Of a stretch of 64,000 nucleotides of DNA, positions 17,046-25,137 are shown one piece after another; position 1 is the first letter of the stretch, and each line of letters opens with the position of its first letter. Where the stretch lies: contig NZ_CP076562.1 of assembly GCF_022174665.1 (NCBI RefSeq), forward strand, positions 1,625,001-1,689,000, read 5' to 3'. The notes beneath the pieces were generated by a model. The model made no database searches. It saw only the letters and a program-made list of their open reading frames with translations, and was not told the origin of the DNA. The stretch is from Eubacterium sp. MSJ-33. Lineage in GTDB: Bacteria > Bacillota > Clostridia > Lachnospirales > Lachnospiraceae. The position numbers were made by a program, and so were the translations under genes.

Positions 17046-17118
17046 ATTATACTTACCACGAATATTCCGTGAGTACAAGTAGTTTGGAACGAACGACATC
17101 CACCAGGGAATAAACAAC
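17046..17118 (-). promoter_or_regulatory. agrD promoter region with candidate LytTR direct repeats
   Basis: On the minus strand a TATAAT -10 lies at 17046-17051, with only a poor -35 (TTGTAC, 21-bp spacer), which suggests an activator is needed. Upstream are GTTGTTTAT (17110-17118) and GTCGTTCGT (17089-17097), period 21 bp, each ending in GTT-N-[AG]-T as in the LytTR/AgrA consensus. An additional near-palindrome CACGAATATTCCGTG lies at 17058-17072. Confidence 0.5.
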
Positions 17119-17175
17119 ATTTTTTTCAAATATTTTACAGTTTTTGCGTTCAAACGCACATATCATATATAACAA

Positions 17176-17202
17176 TTGACATAAATCGCAAAAGCATATA
17201 AT
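17176..17202 (+). promoter_or_regulatory. promoter of the AgrC-like kinase gene
   Basis: TTGACA (17176-17181) and TATAAT (17197-17202) are separated by 15 bp; TAATAT two bases downstream would give a 17-bp spacer. The start codon is 31 bp downstream behind AAGGGGA. The promoter is divergent from that of agrD in the 250-bp intergenic region. Confidence 0.7.
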
Positions 17203-17232
17203 ATTTTAAAAAATGCAAGGGGAAATTTACTT

Positions 17233-18507
17233 ATGATTAATTTTGCAATCTCAAGCGGTTCATATGTTATTGAAGCTATCGCCGAATTACTTCTAATCAG
17301 CTCATTGCTTGGCAAGAAAAAGAAATTGTTATTTTCACCATTGATAATTCTACTCCCACTCTGTGGAATCATCAACAATCTACTGTACTACTGTATTCCA
17401 AATATCTTCGGATGGTTTATAGCCTTTCCCGTTTCTTTATTAACCTATTGTCTAATTTTACATATATCAATATTTGAAGTTATCTTCCCTTTTATATTAA
17501 GTTTTGTTAGTTGCGGTTTGATTGAAGCCATGTCAATGATTGCGTTTCCCACTGCAGTGTTTGCGCTATCTGAAGAAACCATTCAGTTTATTGGAAACTG
17601 TGTTATTTTAATTGTTTGCATTGCTATCTCATTCCTCCCGCTTCGCAAATTATATATTTTTATCAACAGCGGAAATCTAATTGGAAAACTTGTCCTTTCC
17701 TACATTTGTCTATTACTTATTGTGATGGTAGCTCTCTCAAAAATTGATTCTATTAACGCCATCGCAGTTTTACCATTAACGTTCTCATTCATGATCGTCC
17801 TGCTTCTTGCAGACATCATGGTTTTAAATCAGCAACGTACAATCACGATGCAGAAACAGGACATTGAGAACTACCAGACTTACGAGCCGATGACACATAA
17901 TTTAATTTCTGATATTCTCGGAAAACAGCATGATTTCAACAACCAGATGAATGCCATTCGGATGCTGCCTTACACATACAAAGATTATGAGTCATTGAGC
18001 GAAGCTATTGCAAATTACTCTTCTTATCTGGAAGATGAATTCAACGAATCTGAACTGCTGAAGATTAATCTCCCCGTTGTAGCAGGATTCGTGTTCAGTA
18101 AGATAAAAGAAGCAGCCAAGAAAGACCGCATTTTATCAGTGAAAATCAAAAACAAATCATTGGTGACACAGGTGCCGGAATATGACTTGATCCGTATTCT
18201 CGGCATTCTGATTGATAATGCCATCGAAGCATCCAGCAACAAGCATCCGGTATATTTGATTCTTGACAGTCAGGACGGTCACATACTCATGCAGACAAAA
18301 AACGAAGGCAGAGAAATCTCTTCCGAGATGCGCAAAAAAATGTTTATTCGCGGCTACTCCACCAAAGTATCCGGCACGGCACGCAGCCCCCGCGGGCAGG
18401 GTCTACCAAATCTAAAAGAGCTTGTAGACCATTACGGCGGCAAAATCTATCTGGACAACGAGACATTTCACGAGCAGACTTGGATTTGTTTTTCAATCAA
18501 ACTATAA
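17233..18507 (+). CDS. AgrC-like GHKL-type sensor histidine kinase
   Basis: The 424-residue protein has six or seven predicted transmembrane helices in residues 1-200, the peptide-sensing module of AgrC/ComD kinases, then the H-box KQHDFNNQMNAI with His233, N-box ILGILIDNAIEAS and G-box RGQGLPNLKELVDHYGGKI. The catalytic part is of the HATPase_c_5/GHKL type. It would phosphorylate the LytTR regulator encoded at 15153-15866 in response to the cyclic peptide from the agrD-like gene. Its last six bases overlap the 3' end of the convergent amidase gene. Unusually, sensor and regulator genes are not adjacent but flank the agrBD pair. Confidence 0.93.
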   Translation: MINFAISSGSYVIEAIAELLLISSLLGKKKKLLFSPLIILLPLCGIINNLLYYCIPNIFGWFIAFPVSLLTYCLILHISIFEVIFPFILSFVSCGLIEAMSMIAFPTAVFALSEETIQFIGNCVILIVCIAISFLPLRKLYIFINSGNLIGKLVLSYICLLLIVMVALSKIDSINAIAVLPLTFSFMIVLLLADIMVLNQQRTITMQKQDIENYQTYEPMTHNLISDILGKQHDFNNQMNAIRMLPYTYKDYESLSEAIANYSSYLEDEFNESELLKINLPVVAGFVFSKIKEAAKKDRILSVKIKNKSLVTQVPEYDLIRILGILIDNAIEASSNKHPVYLILDSQDGHILMQTKNEGREISSEMRKKMFIRGYSTKVSGTARSPRGQGLPNLKELVDHYGGKIYLDNETFHEQTWICFSIKL

Positions 18508-19179
18508 TTTGCATACCGCCCTCGCGATTGCAACAGCAATCTTCTGCTGATACTCCGGATTCTGCAGATTTCCGCATTCCGCCGGATTACTCAGGAATCC
18601 ACATTCTACAATCACGCCTGGGCAGCTGCTGTTTTTCAGGATATACAGATCATTTCCGGTTTTAATCTCCCGTTCTTTCGGCGGCTGCAGATCTGCAATC
18701 AACTGTGCCTGTATCGTTTGCGCTAATTCCTTTGATTTATCCGATGGCCCATAATAAAACACTTGCGGACCGCTGATTTCTGTTTCCGGATAGCTGTTTT
18801 GGTGAATGCTGATCATGCAATCTGCACCACTTGCATTAATAAGACTTACACGGTTATGCATATCCGATACCTTCTTATTTGCCGCTCCCTGCGTCGCCAG
18901 ACACACATCCGCATCTCTCGTCAAAATCACCTTCACACCACGCACCTGCAGCTGTGCTTTCAAGCATAACGCAATCTGTAGATTCACATCTTTTTCCTTT
19001 ATATTATCCACACCGATTTTCCCCGGATCATTTCCACCATGTCCGGCATCTATCACCACTACCAGCTCCCTCTGCATCCCCGCCTTATTGCAATACAGGA
19101 CACAGTTCAAGATAAGCAGCACCATAAAGACCGTAAATCCAAACAGCAAACGCACTTTTTTATGTTGAAGAATCTGCAT
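18502..19179 (-). CDS. N-acetylmuramoyl-L-alanine amidase, CwlD-like
   Basis: The 225-residue product has an N-terminal signal anchor (about residues 10-30) and an Amidase_3 domain: VVIDAGHGGNDPG with the first zinc His, HNRVSLINASGADCMISIHQN (cited in part: ISIHQN carries another zinc His) and the catalytic Glu in VIVECGFLSNPAE near the C-terminus. Such enzymes cleave the amide between muramic acid and L-Ala; CwlD acts in spore cortex muramic-lactam formation, and the size (~230) fits CwlD better than large autolysins. ATG 19179 follows CGGAG at 8 nt; a TTG at 19185 is in frame. The 3' end overlaps the convergent kinase gene by 6 bp. The 200+ bp upstream contain only the aspS terminator. Confidence 0.87.
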   Translation of the reverse strand: MQILQHKKVRLLFGFTVFMVLLILNCVLYCNKAGMQRELVVVIDAGHGGNDPGKIGVDNIKEKDVNLQIALCLKAQLQVRGVKVILTRDADVCLATQGAANKKVSDMHNRVSLINASGADCMISIHQNSYPETEISGPQVFYYGPSDKSKELAQTIQAQLIADLQPPKEREIKTGNDLYILKNSSCPGVIVECGFLSNPAECGNLQNPEYQQKIAVAIARAVCKL

Positions 19180-19332
19180 AGACAAGACTCCGGTAGAAAT
19201 TTCTTCTTTTAATCATATGCAGATTCCGGATTTGTATTCTGTCATTTTTCTATGTAAATCAGCCCCTACAAAATACATTTTGTTCCCATCGGTCGCCAAA
19301 CAGACTGGTGTCTGCCTGATACAAAGCAAAAA

Positions 19333-19356
19333 GGAGACCGAAATTAATCAATCTCC
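19333..19356 (-). terminator. terminator after aspS
   Basis: GGAGA / TCTCC stem with a 14-nt loop is followed on the minus strand by TTTTTGCTTTG. It lies 43 bp past the aspS stop and closes the hisS-aspS transcript. Confidence 0.65.
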
Positions 19357-19398
19357 CTGCATCACTTTCTCTATATTGGATTCACACCGATTCCACCA

Positions 19399-21210
19399 TT
19401 ACTCAGTGTCCGGCTCTGCCTTTGCTTCCGGCTTTGCAATTGCTATACCAAGCTCTTCAAGCTGTTTTGCATCAACCGTATTCGGTGCCTCACTCATCAG
19501 GCAGGAAGCATCCTTTACCTTCGGGAATGCGATAACGTCACGGATAGAATCTTCTTTCGCCATCAGCATAACGAGACGGTCCAATCCGTATGCAAGTCCT
19601 GCGTGTGGTGGTACACCATATTTGAATGCATTGAGCAAAAATCCGAACTGGTCGTATGCACGCTCCATTGTAAATCCAAGTGCCTTGAACATCATTTCCT
19701 GGATGTCATCCTGATGGATACGCACGGAACCACCACCGATTTCTGTACCATTTAATACGATGTCATATGCTTTCGCACGAACTCTGCCCGGATCAGACTC
19801 GATATACTGCAGATCCTCTTCCATCGGCATAGTAAACGGATGGTGCATTGCCTGATATCTGCCAAGTTCCTCGCTCCACTCAAGCAGCGGAAACTCTGTA
19901 ATCCATACAAAACGGTATTCATCCTTCTTCAGAAGGCCAAGCTGATTTGCAATCTCCAGACGAAGTGCACCAAGTACATCATAGACAAGCTTGCTCTTAT
20001 CTGCTGCAAAGAGCAGTAAATCGCCCGGCTTACCCTGCATCTTCTCAACAAGCGCCTGCATCTCTTCGTCCTTCATGAACTTTGCGAAAGATGACTTCAT
20101 CGTTCCATCCTCATGGATTGCAATATATGCAAGTCCCTTTGCACCGTAACCCTTGGCAAAGTCAACGAGAGCATCAATTTTCTTTCTCGGCATTGCGCCC
20201 TGTCCCTCGGCATTGATACCACGTACGCTTCCGCCGGCTTCAATCGCATTCTTGAATACGACAAATTCACAATCCTTCACAACATCTGTCACATCACAAA
20301 GCTCCATACCAAAACGGAGATCCGGCTTATCAGAACCGAAACGTTCCATCGCCTCTTTGTATGTCATACGCTGAATCGGGAGCTGCACATCCACGCCGAT
20401 AACTTCCTTGAACAGTTTTGCAAGCAGACGCTCATTGACATCGATAACATCATCGACATCCACAAAAGAAAGCTCCATATCAATCTGTGTAAATTCCGGC
20501 TGTCTGTCGGCACGCAGATCCTCGTCTCGATAACAGCGTGCAATCTGGAAATAGCGGTCGTAACCAGAACACATCAAAAGCTGCTTGTAGATCTGTGGCG
20601 ACTGTGGCAATGCATAGAACTCACCCGGATGTATACGGCTTGGTACAAGGTAATCACGTGCGCCTTCCGGAGTTGACTTACAAAGTGTCGGTGTCTCAAT
20701 CTCGATAAAGCCTTCGTCTGCCATGAAGGAACGAACCAGTGTTGTCACCTTGCTGCGCATCATGATATTCTTCTGAAGGTCCGGACGGCGAAGATCCAGA
20801 TAACGGTATTTCAGGCGAAGATCTTCCTTCGTCTTGCTGTTTTCCTCGATTGGGAACGGTGGTGTATCTGCTTCTGCAAGGATACGGATATCCTTCGCGA
20901 TCACTTCGATATCACCGGTTGCAAGGTTCTCGTTGACTGCGCCGCCACGCTTTGCAACCTCACCGGTGATTGCAACTACAAACTCGGAGCGAAGCTTCTC
21001 TGCCTTTGCGAAGCTTATCTTCCCGCAGTTTGCTTCCTCGAAAATCACCTGCAGAATGCCGCTTCGATCACGCAGATCAACGAAGATAATTCCACCTTTG
21101 TTCCGGCTCTTCTGCACCCATCCCATCACGGTGACGGTATCCCCAATCATCGTATTATTTACTTCTGTACATCTGTGACTTCTGTGAAGTCCCTGCATTG
21201 ACTCTGCCAT
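19399..21210 (-). CDS. aspS: aspartyl-tRNA synthetase
   Basis: The 603-residue class II synthetase has an N-terminal OB-fold anticodon-binding domain (residues ~1-110), motif 2 (ARCYRDEDLRADRQPEFTQI, of which RDEDLRADRQPEFTQ is diagnostic), the GAD insertion of bacterial AspRS in the middle, and motif 3 (GLAYGLDRLVMLM) near the C-terminus. Bacterial AspRS is about 590 residues. I prefer ATG 21210, eight bases after AGGAGG, over ATG 21216, two bases after it. Located 115 bp behind hisS, as in many Firmicutes. No T-box leader is visible in the gap. Confidence 0.97.
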   Translation of the reverse strand: MAESMQGLHRSHRCTEVNNTMIGDTVTVMGWVQKSRNKGGIIFVDLRDRSGILQVIFEEANCGKISFAKAEKLRSEFVVAITGEVAKRGGAVNENLATGDIEVIAKDIRILAEADTPPFPIEENSKTKEDLRLKYRYLDLRRPDLQKNIMMRSKVTTLVRSFMADEGFIEIETPTLCKSTPEGARDYLVPSRIHPGEFYALPQSPQIYKQLLMCSGYDRYFQIARCYRDEDLRADRQPEFTQIDMELSFVDVDDVIDVNERLLAKLFKEVIGVDVQLPIQRMTYKEAMERFGSDKPDLRFGMELCDVTDVVKDCEFVVFKNAIEAGGSVRGINAEGQGAMPRKKIDALVDFAKGYGAKGLAYIAIHEDGTMKSSFAKFMKDEEMQALVEKMQGKPGDLLLFAADKSKLVYDVLGALRLEIANQLGLLKKDEYRFVWITEFPLLEWSEELGRYQAMHHPFTMPMEEDLQYIESDPGRVRAKAYDIVLNGTEIGGGSVRIHQDDIQEMMFKALGFTMERAYDQFGFLLNAFKYGVPPHAGLAYGLDRLVMLMAKEDSIRDVIAFPKVKDASCLMSEAPNTVDAKQLEELGIAIAKPEAKAEPDTE

Positions 21211-21324
21211 TTTCATAGCCTCCTGTGTCTAAGTTAATTTATAAAGACCTGCTCCTATCTCTGACATTCTGCGTTTGCAATTATCTACATCAGTTGTGGA
21301 GCTTTTTTATATCATAAACAATGA

Positions 21325-22587
21325 TTAACCTTCAAAAGAATCCGCATAGAATTCCTCAAACTGTGTATAACCCTCCGCGGTCATCTGATCCTTCTGGAAC
21401 TTCTTGTTCTTCTTCATGATCGCGATATTCACGATCTGTCCCTCGGCTCTTGCCTGTTTTGCCTGCTCTAAGATCTTAAGCAGCTTGTCGCTTGGCATCT
21501 TCCTGTCGATTAAGTATGCGGTCTTGTTCTTGCTTCCCGGTACTTCGAAATCACGCTCTAACAAAAGCATGATGATTCGCTCGAATCCGATAGAGAATCC
21601 ACACGCCGGTGTTGGCTGACCGGTGAATTTGCCGATCATCTCATCGTAACGTCCGCCGCCGCCGACCGATCCGCCATACTCATCCATCGAAATCTCGAAG
21701 ATTGGACCTGTGTAATATGACATACCGCGTACCAGAGTCGGATCAAATGCCATCTTGAAGTCCGCACTCTTCGTGCTCTCCACGCTGTCAATGATCGTCT
21801 TCAAATTCTCAGCAACCTCTTCCGGTAAGAACTCACCAAGAGTCTCCTTCAGATACTGTACGCCGCTGATATCAGCTGTCACCTTCTCGAACAGTTCGAG
21901 ATATTTTGTCACAGCGTCCTCGGCATAGCCTTCCTTCAGGAGCTCTTCCTTGACGCCATCCAAACCAATCTTATCCATCTTATCGAGGATGATAAATACG
22001 GTATCATAATCCGCTTCCGCAAATCCGCTGTAAGCAGCCATCGCCTTTAAGATACGACGATCATTGATACGGATCGTGAAGTTCTTGAAATCCAGCTTGC
22101 CAAGCAATGTCGTTGTCGCTAAGATCAGCTCGATCTCTGCTAAGATTGTTGGCTCACCTAAAATATCAATATCACACTGCATGAACTGTCTGTAACGACC
22201 ACGCTGTGGACGGTCAGCTCTCCATACATTTCCCATCTGCAACGCCTTAAACGGGCTCGGCAGCTCGTTCGCATTGTTCGAATAATATCTACAAAGCGGT
22301 ACAGTCAGATCGTAACGGAGTCCGCCGTCAACTAAGTCAAGCTCTTCCTTTGCCTCGTCGATCTTCAGCTTCTCACCACGCTTCAAGATCTTGAAGATGA
22401 GCTTCTCATTCTCGCCGCCCTGCTTGCTGTTTAAGTTCTCGATATGCTCGACACATGGTGTCTCCATCGAATTAAATCCGAATGTCTTATAGGTATCCTT
22501 GATCAATGCGATGCAATAATCACGGATTGCCATCTCCTTTGGTAATATATCTTTCATGCCGGTGACCGGCTTCTTCTTCATTGCCAT
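21325..22587 (-). CDS. hisS: histidyl-tRNA synthetase
   Basis: This 420-residue class II synthetase has the GMKDILPKE start of the HisRS family, motif 2 (QMGNVWRADRPQRGRYRQF, 19 residues) and the HisRS-specific LVRGMSYYTGPIFEI region, followed by GFSIGFERIIMLL (motif 3). A C-terminal anticodon domain is present. RBS GGGAGG is six bases upstream of ATG 22587 (MAMKKKPVTG); the upstream in-frame ATG at 22611 lacks an RBS. It lies 36 bp from the hemZ stop and probably shares its transcript; no T-box is seen. Confidence 0.96.
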   Translation of the reverse strand: MAMKKKPVTGMKDILPKEMAIRDYCIALIKDTYKTFGFNSMETPCVEHIENLNSKQGGENEKLIFKILKRGEKLKIDEAKEELDLVDGGLRYDLTVPLCRYYSNNANELPSPFKALQMGNVWRADRPQRGRYRQFMQCDIDILGEPTILAEIELILATTTLLGKLDFKNFTIRINDRRILKAMAAYSGFAEADYDTVFIILDKMDKIGLDGVKEELLKEGYAEDAVTKYLELFEKVTADISGVQYLKETLGEFLPEEVAENLKTIIDSVESTKSADFKMAFDPTLVRGMSYYTGPIFEISMDEYGGSVGGGGRYDEMIGKFTGQPTPACGFSIGFERIIMLLLERDFEVPGSKNKTAYLIDRKMPSDKLLKILEQAKQARAEGQIVNIAIMKKNKKFQKDQMTAEGYTQFEEFYADSFEG

Positions 22588-22623
22588 CTTTTTCCTCCCG
22601 CTTGTATTCATTCTCGTTCGATT

Positions 22624-24264
22624 TTAAAACGCTTTGCGCTTTCGGTCAAGCATTTCATCAAAACGGTTGATATAATCATCGACAGATTTGCAGTTTTCTA
22701 CCCGCTCCACACGATTTTCCGCATGATAGACAAGCTTCGTCGACGCGCCTGCGCCCGCCGCAATGATATCTGTCATCTCTTCCATAATCAAAATATTATA
22801 TAAACATTCGCAGCCCGGCTTCGCATATCCGACATTCTCCAGATTACCACCGATATTCTTCTGCCGGTACAGATAATATGGTTCCATGCCAAGTGCCTGT
22901 GCCGTCTCCTGCGCCGCCGTATGCATCGCATCCATATCGTGATGGATCGTGGATTTGTAATCGTCCATCTGCTGGTTCAGGTTCGCCGCACGCTTGATTG
23001 CCAGCGAATGTACCGTCAGGCTCTCCGGTGCCAACGCCCGCACTTCCGCAAGCGTATGCCGCATACTGTCTAAGTCTTCTCCCGGAAGTCCCGCAATCAG
23101 ATCCATGTTGATATTATCAAAGCCTGCCTGTCGTGCCATCGCAAATGCTTCCTTCACCTGAGCCGCATTGTGCGCACGCCCGATCGTCCGCAGTGTCTCG
23201 TCGTTCATCGTCTGCGGATTGATGCTGATACGCGTCACGCCATATTCCTTCATCACCGCAAGCTTCTCCGGTGTGATACTGTCCGGGCGTCCTGCCTCCA
23301 CGGTAAAATCCACAAGCCCACCGGCAGCCTCCGGTTCCTGTAACCGGAATACGGTCTGAATCCGCTTCAATAGCACTGCAAGCAGCTCATGCGAGATTGA
23401 CGTCGGCGTTCCGCCGCCAATGTAGATTGCGACTAACCGTTTATGCTTATACTGTTCTGCCACATAAGCTAATTCCTTGCAGAGCGTATCAATATACGTC
23501 CTTGCTTTCTCCGCGTAAATTCCGATCGGATATGACGTGAACGAACAATACAGGCAACGGCTTGGACAAAACGGAATCCCAACATACAGACAATAATCAT
23601 TGTCGAGATCAATTCCTTTCACCAGACGATGCTCATTTTCTGCCACTGTCGTTGCAAGCTCCGCTTTCTGCACGCTTGTATCGTAGGTATCACGGTAATA
23701 TTGTACGATTTTATCGTGGATTTCCTGCTGCTTTGCAAGTGCCAGATTGACATTTTCCACGAATCCATGTCCGTTCACTCCAGTTTCGTCGGTTTCGTCC
23801 GAATCACCCAGAAGCTCCTGTGCACCTACATCCATATACTCCACAAGCTTTGTCATCGCGATTTTTGTCGGACGTACCCCGGTCAGGTCGCCCCACAGAA
23901 GTCTCCGGTCCGCAAACTGTCCGAGTAGCCGGTAGGACGCCATCTTCAATATGTTTCGAAACCCTGCCTTATCCCGGTAATCAACAAGAATCTTCGCCCG
24001 CAGTCCACAGGTCGATATCAGCAGCTTATCCTTATACGCCGGAAGCTCCGGCACCTCCTGCAGATCATCCGGTTTGTCGCACGCATGTCCATGCTTGCAC
24101 ACCGTCAGGATGGTAGATACTTCCTCATACCGAATCAGAAGCCGAAGGTCAAAATCATCGGACAAGTTCTCATCCTCAACAATCTTCACGCCCGGATAAA
24201 ACGCCATAATCATCGCCCGCAGGTCGTTGTTATATAATTGATTATTCTGGTCTAGCAGTATCAT
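22624..24264 (-). CDS. hemZ: coproporphyrinogen dehydrogenase-like radical SAM protein HemZ
   Basis: The 546-residue protein has an N-terminal HemZ-specific domain of about 160 residues and a radical SAM core with the cluster motif CPSRCLYCSF (C-x3-C-x2-C), then YIGGGTPTSIS, ISINPQTMNDETLRTIGRAH (20 residues) and the HemN-type C-terminus with NVGYAKPGCECLYN. HemZ-family proteins are annotated as oxygen-independent coproporphyrinogen III oxidases, though in many Clostridia without a haem pathway the real substrate is unknown. ATG 24264 overlaps the stop region of the upstream metallo-hydrolase gene (TAAGATG), implying coupling; a GTG/ATG further up would overlap that gene more. Confidence 0.9.
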   Translation of the reverse strand: MILLDQNNQLYNNDLRAMIMAFYPGVKIVEDENLSDDFDLRLLIRYEEVSTILTVCKHGHACDKPDDLQEVPELPAYKDKLLISTCGLRAKILVDYRDKAGFRNILKMASYRLLGQFADRRLLWGDLTGVRPTKIAMTKLVEYMDVGAQELLGDSDETDETGVNGHGFVENVNLALAKQQEIHDKIVQYYRDTYDTSVQKAELATTVAENEHRLVKGIDLDNDYCLYVGIPFCPSRCLYCSFTSYPIGIYAEKARTYIDTLCKELAYVAEQYKHKRLVAIYIGGGTPTSISHELLAVLLKRIQTVFRLQEPEAAGGLVDFTVEAGRPDSITPEKLAVMKEYGVTRISINPQTMNDETLRTIGRAHNAAQVKEAFAMARQAGFDNINMDLIAGLPGEDLDSMRHTLAEVRALAPESLTVHSLAIKRAANLNQQMDDYKSTIHHDMDAMHTAAQETAQALGMEPYYLYRQKNIGGNLENVGYAKPGCECLYNILIMEEMTDIIAAGAGASTKLVYHAENRVERVENCKSVDDYINRFDEMLDRKRKAF

Positions 24265-24265
24265 C

Positions 24266-24898
24266 TTAGAAATAAGGATTACCCTTCTTTTCCTTTCCAA
24301 TCATTGTCTGTGCATCATGTCCCGGAAGCACAAGCGTCTCATCCGGCAGTGTAAATAACTTCTCACGGATAGCTTCTTCCAGCGCCCTCGCATCTCCCGT
24401 CGGGAAATCGGTTCTTCCGACACTGTAGCAAAACAGCGTATCCCCGGTAAAGACAACCTTCTCCTCCGGGAAATAGTAGCACATGCCACCTTTCGTATGT
24501 CCCGGCACCAACAGGCACTTACATGTCCGTCCGAGCACCTCGATTTCAGTGCCATCCTCCAAATAGATATCTGCCTGCGCCGTAAATGCCGCACCGAACG
24601 AAGACGACAGATTCAAAGCAGGGCTCTCCATAACTTCCTTCTCTGCTGCCGCCGCATACACCTTAATATCCGGGTATTCCTTCTTTACACCCGCAAGTGC
24701 CCCGATATGGTCAAAATGTCCATGCGTTAAGAGCACTGCCTGCGGATGCCAGTTTCGGTCTTTCCAGTCCTTTATCAAAATATCTGCTCTATCTCCGGGG
24801 TCAATAATCACCGCTTCCCGTGTATCTGTATCTCCCATCGTATAACAATTCGTCGCACAGATCCCGAGCACTTTCTTCGTTATTTCAATCTTTCCCAT
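24266..24898 (-). CDS. metallo-beta-lactamase fold hydrolase (glyoxalase II-like)
   Basis: The 210-residue protein carries THGHFDHIGAL (HxHxDH zinc motif), VPGHTKGGMCYY (third zinc His), FTGDTLF and LPGHDAQT, the complete motif set of the small Firmicutes MBL hydrolases related to hydroxyacylglutathione hydrolase (YqgX/GloB-like). Substrate is unknown; thioester hydrolysis is likely. Start ATG 24898 follows AAAGGAG. It is co-transcribed with hemZ, hisS and aspS. The gap upstream (24899-25137) contains palindromic element copy 2 and no gene. Confidence 0.85.
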   Translation of the reverse strand: MGKIEITKKVLGICATNCYTMGDTDTREAVIIDPGDRADILIKDWKDRNWHPQAVLLTHGHFDHIGALAGVKKEYPDIKVYAAAAEKEVMESPALNLSSSFGAAFTAQADIYLEDGTEIEVLGRTCKCLLVPGHTKGGMCYYFPEEKVVFTGDTLFCYSVGRTDFPTGDARALEEAIREKLFTLPDETLVLPGHDAQTMIGKEKKGNPYF

Positions 24899-24960
24899 AA
24901 AACTCCTTTCAAGGTCAGACGCCACTGTGATTTGATTGTATCATTTTCCAATTCGTAGAT

Positions 24961-25112
24961 AGAGTTGGACACAATCTACCAATTCATATGCAGACCGTTG
25001 AAGCACGCTGGTACTTAATGAGCGACTGCTCTTTGTCGCGAATTTAGTACCACTGCGTGCTGAACCGAGCGAGAGCGCGTCTGCATGGAATTGCGTAGTT
25101 GTGTTCAACTCT
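24961..25112. repeat. intergenic palindromic element, copy 2
   Basis: The whole 152 bp is one imperfect inverted repeat. Ends AGAGTTGGACACAATC and GTTGTGTTCAACTCT are complementary with few mismatches. The 95-bp core 24990-25084 (GCAGACC...GTCTGC) is the reverse complement of the core at 7942-8036 with about 10 transitions. The outer arms are different in sequence from those of copy 1 although both pairs are self-complementary. No open frame or target-site duplication was recognised. Confidence 0.82.
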
Positions 25113-25137
25113 TCCACCAATATGTTAATTCATACAA

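Noticed and set aside
17163..17378. 71-codon minus-strand frame over the start of the AgrC-like gene
   Set aside because: It is antisense to the kinase gene and its promoter, without RBS or recognisable sequence.
21211..22623. T-box leader expected before hisS or aspS
   Set aside because: The gaps are only 36 and 115 bp and contain no AGGGUGGNACCGCG-like T-box sequence or specifier stem.
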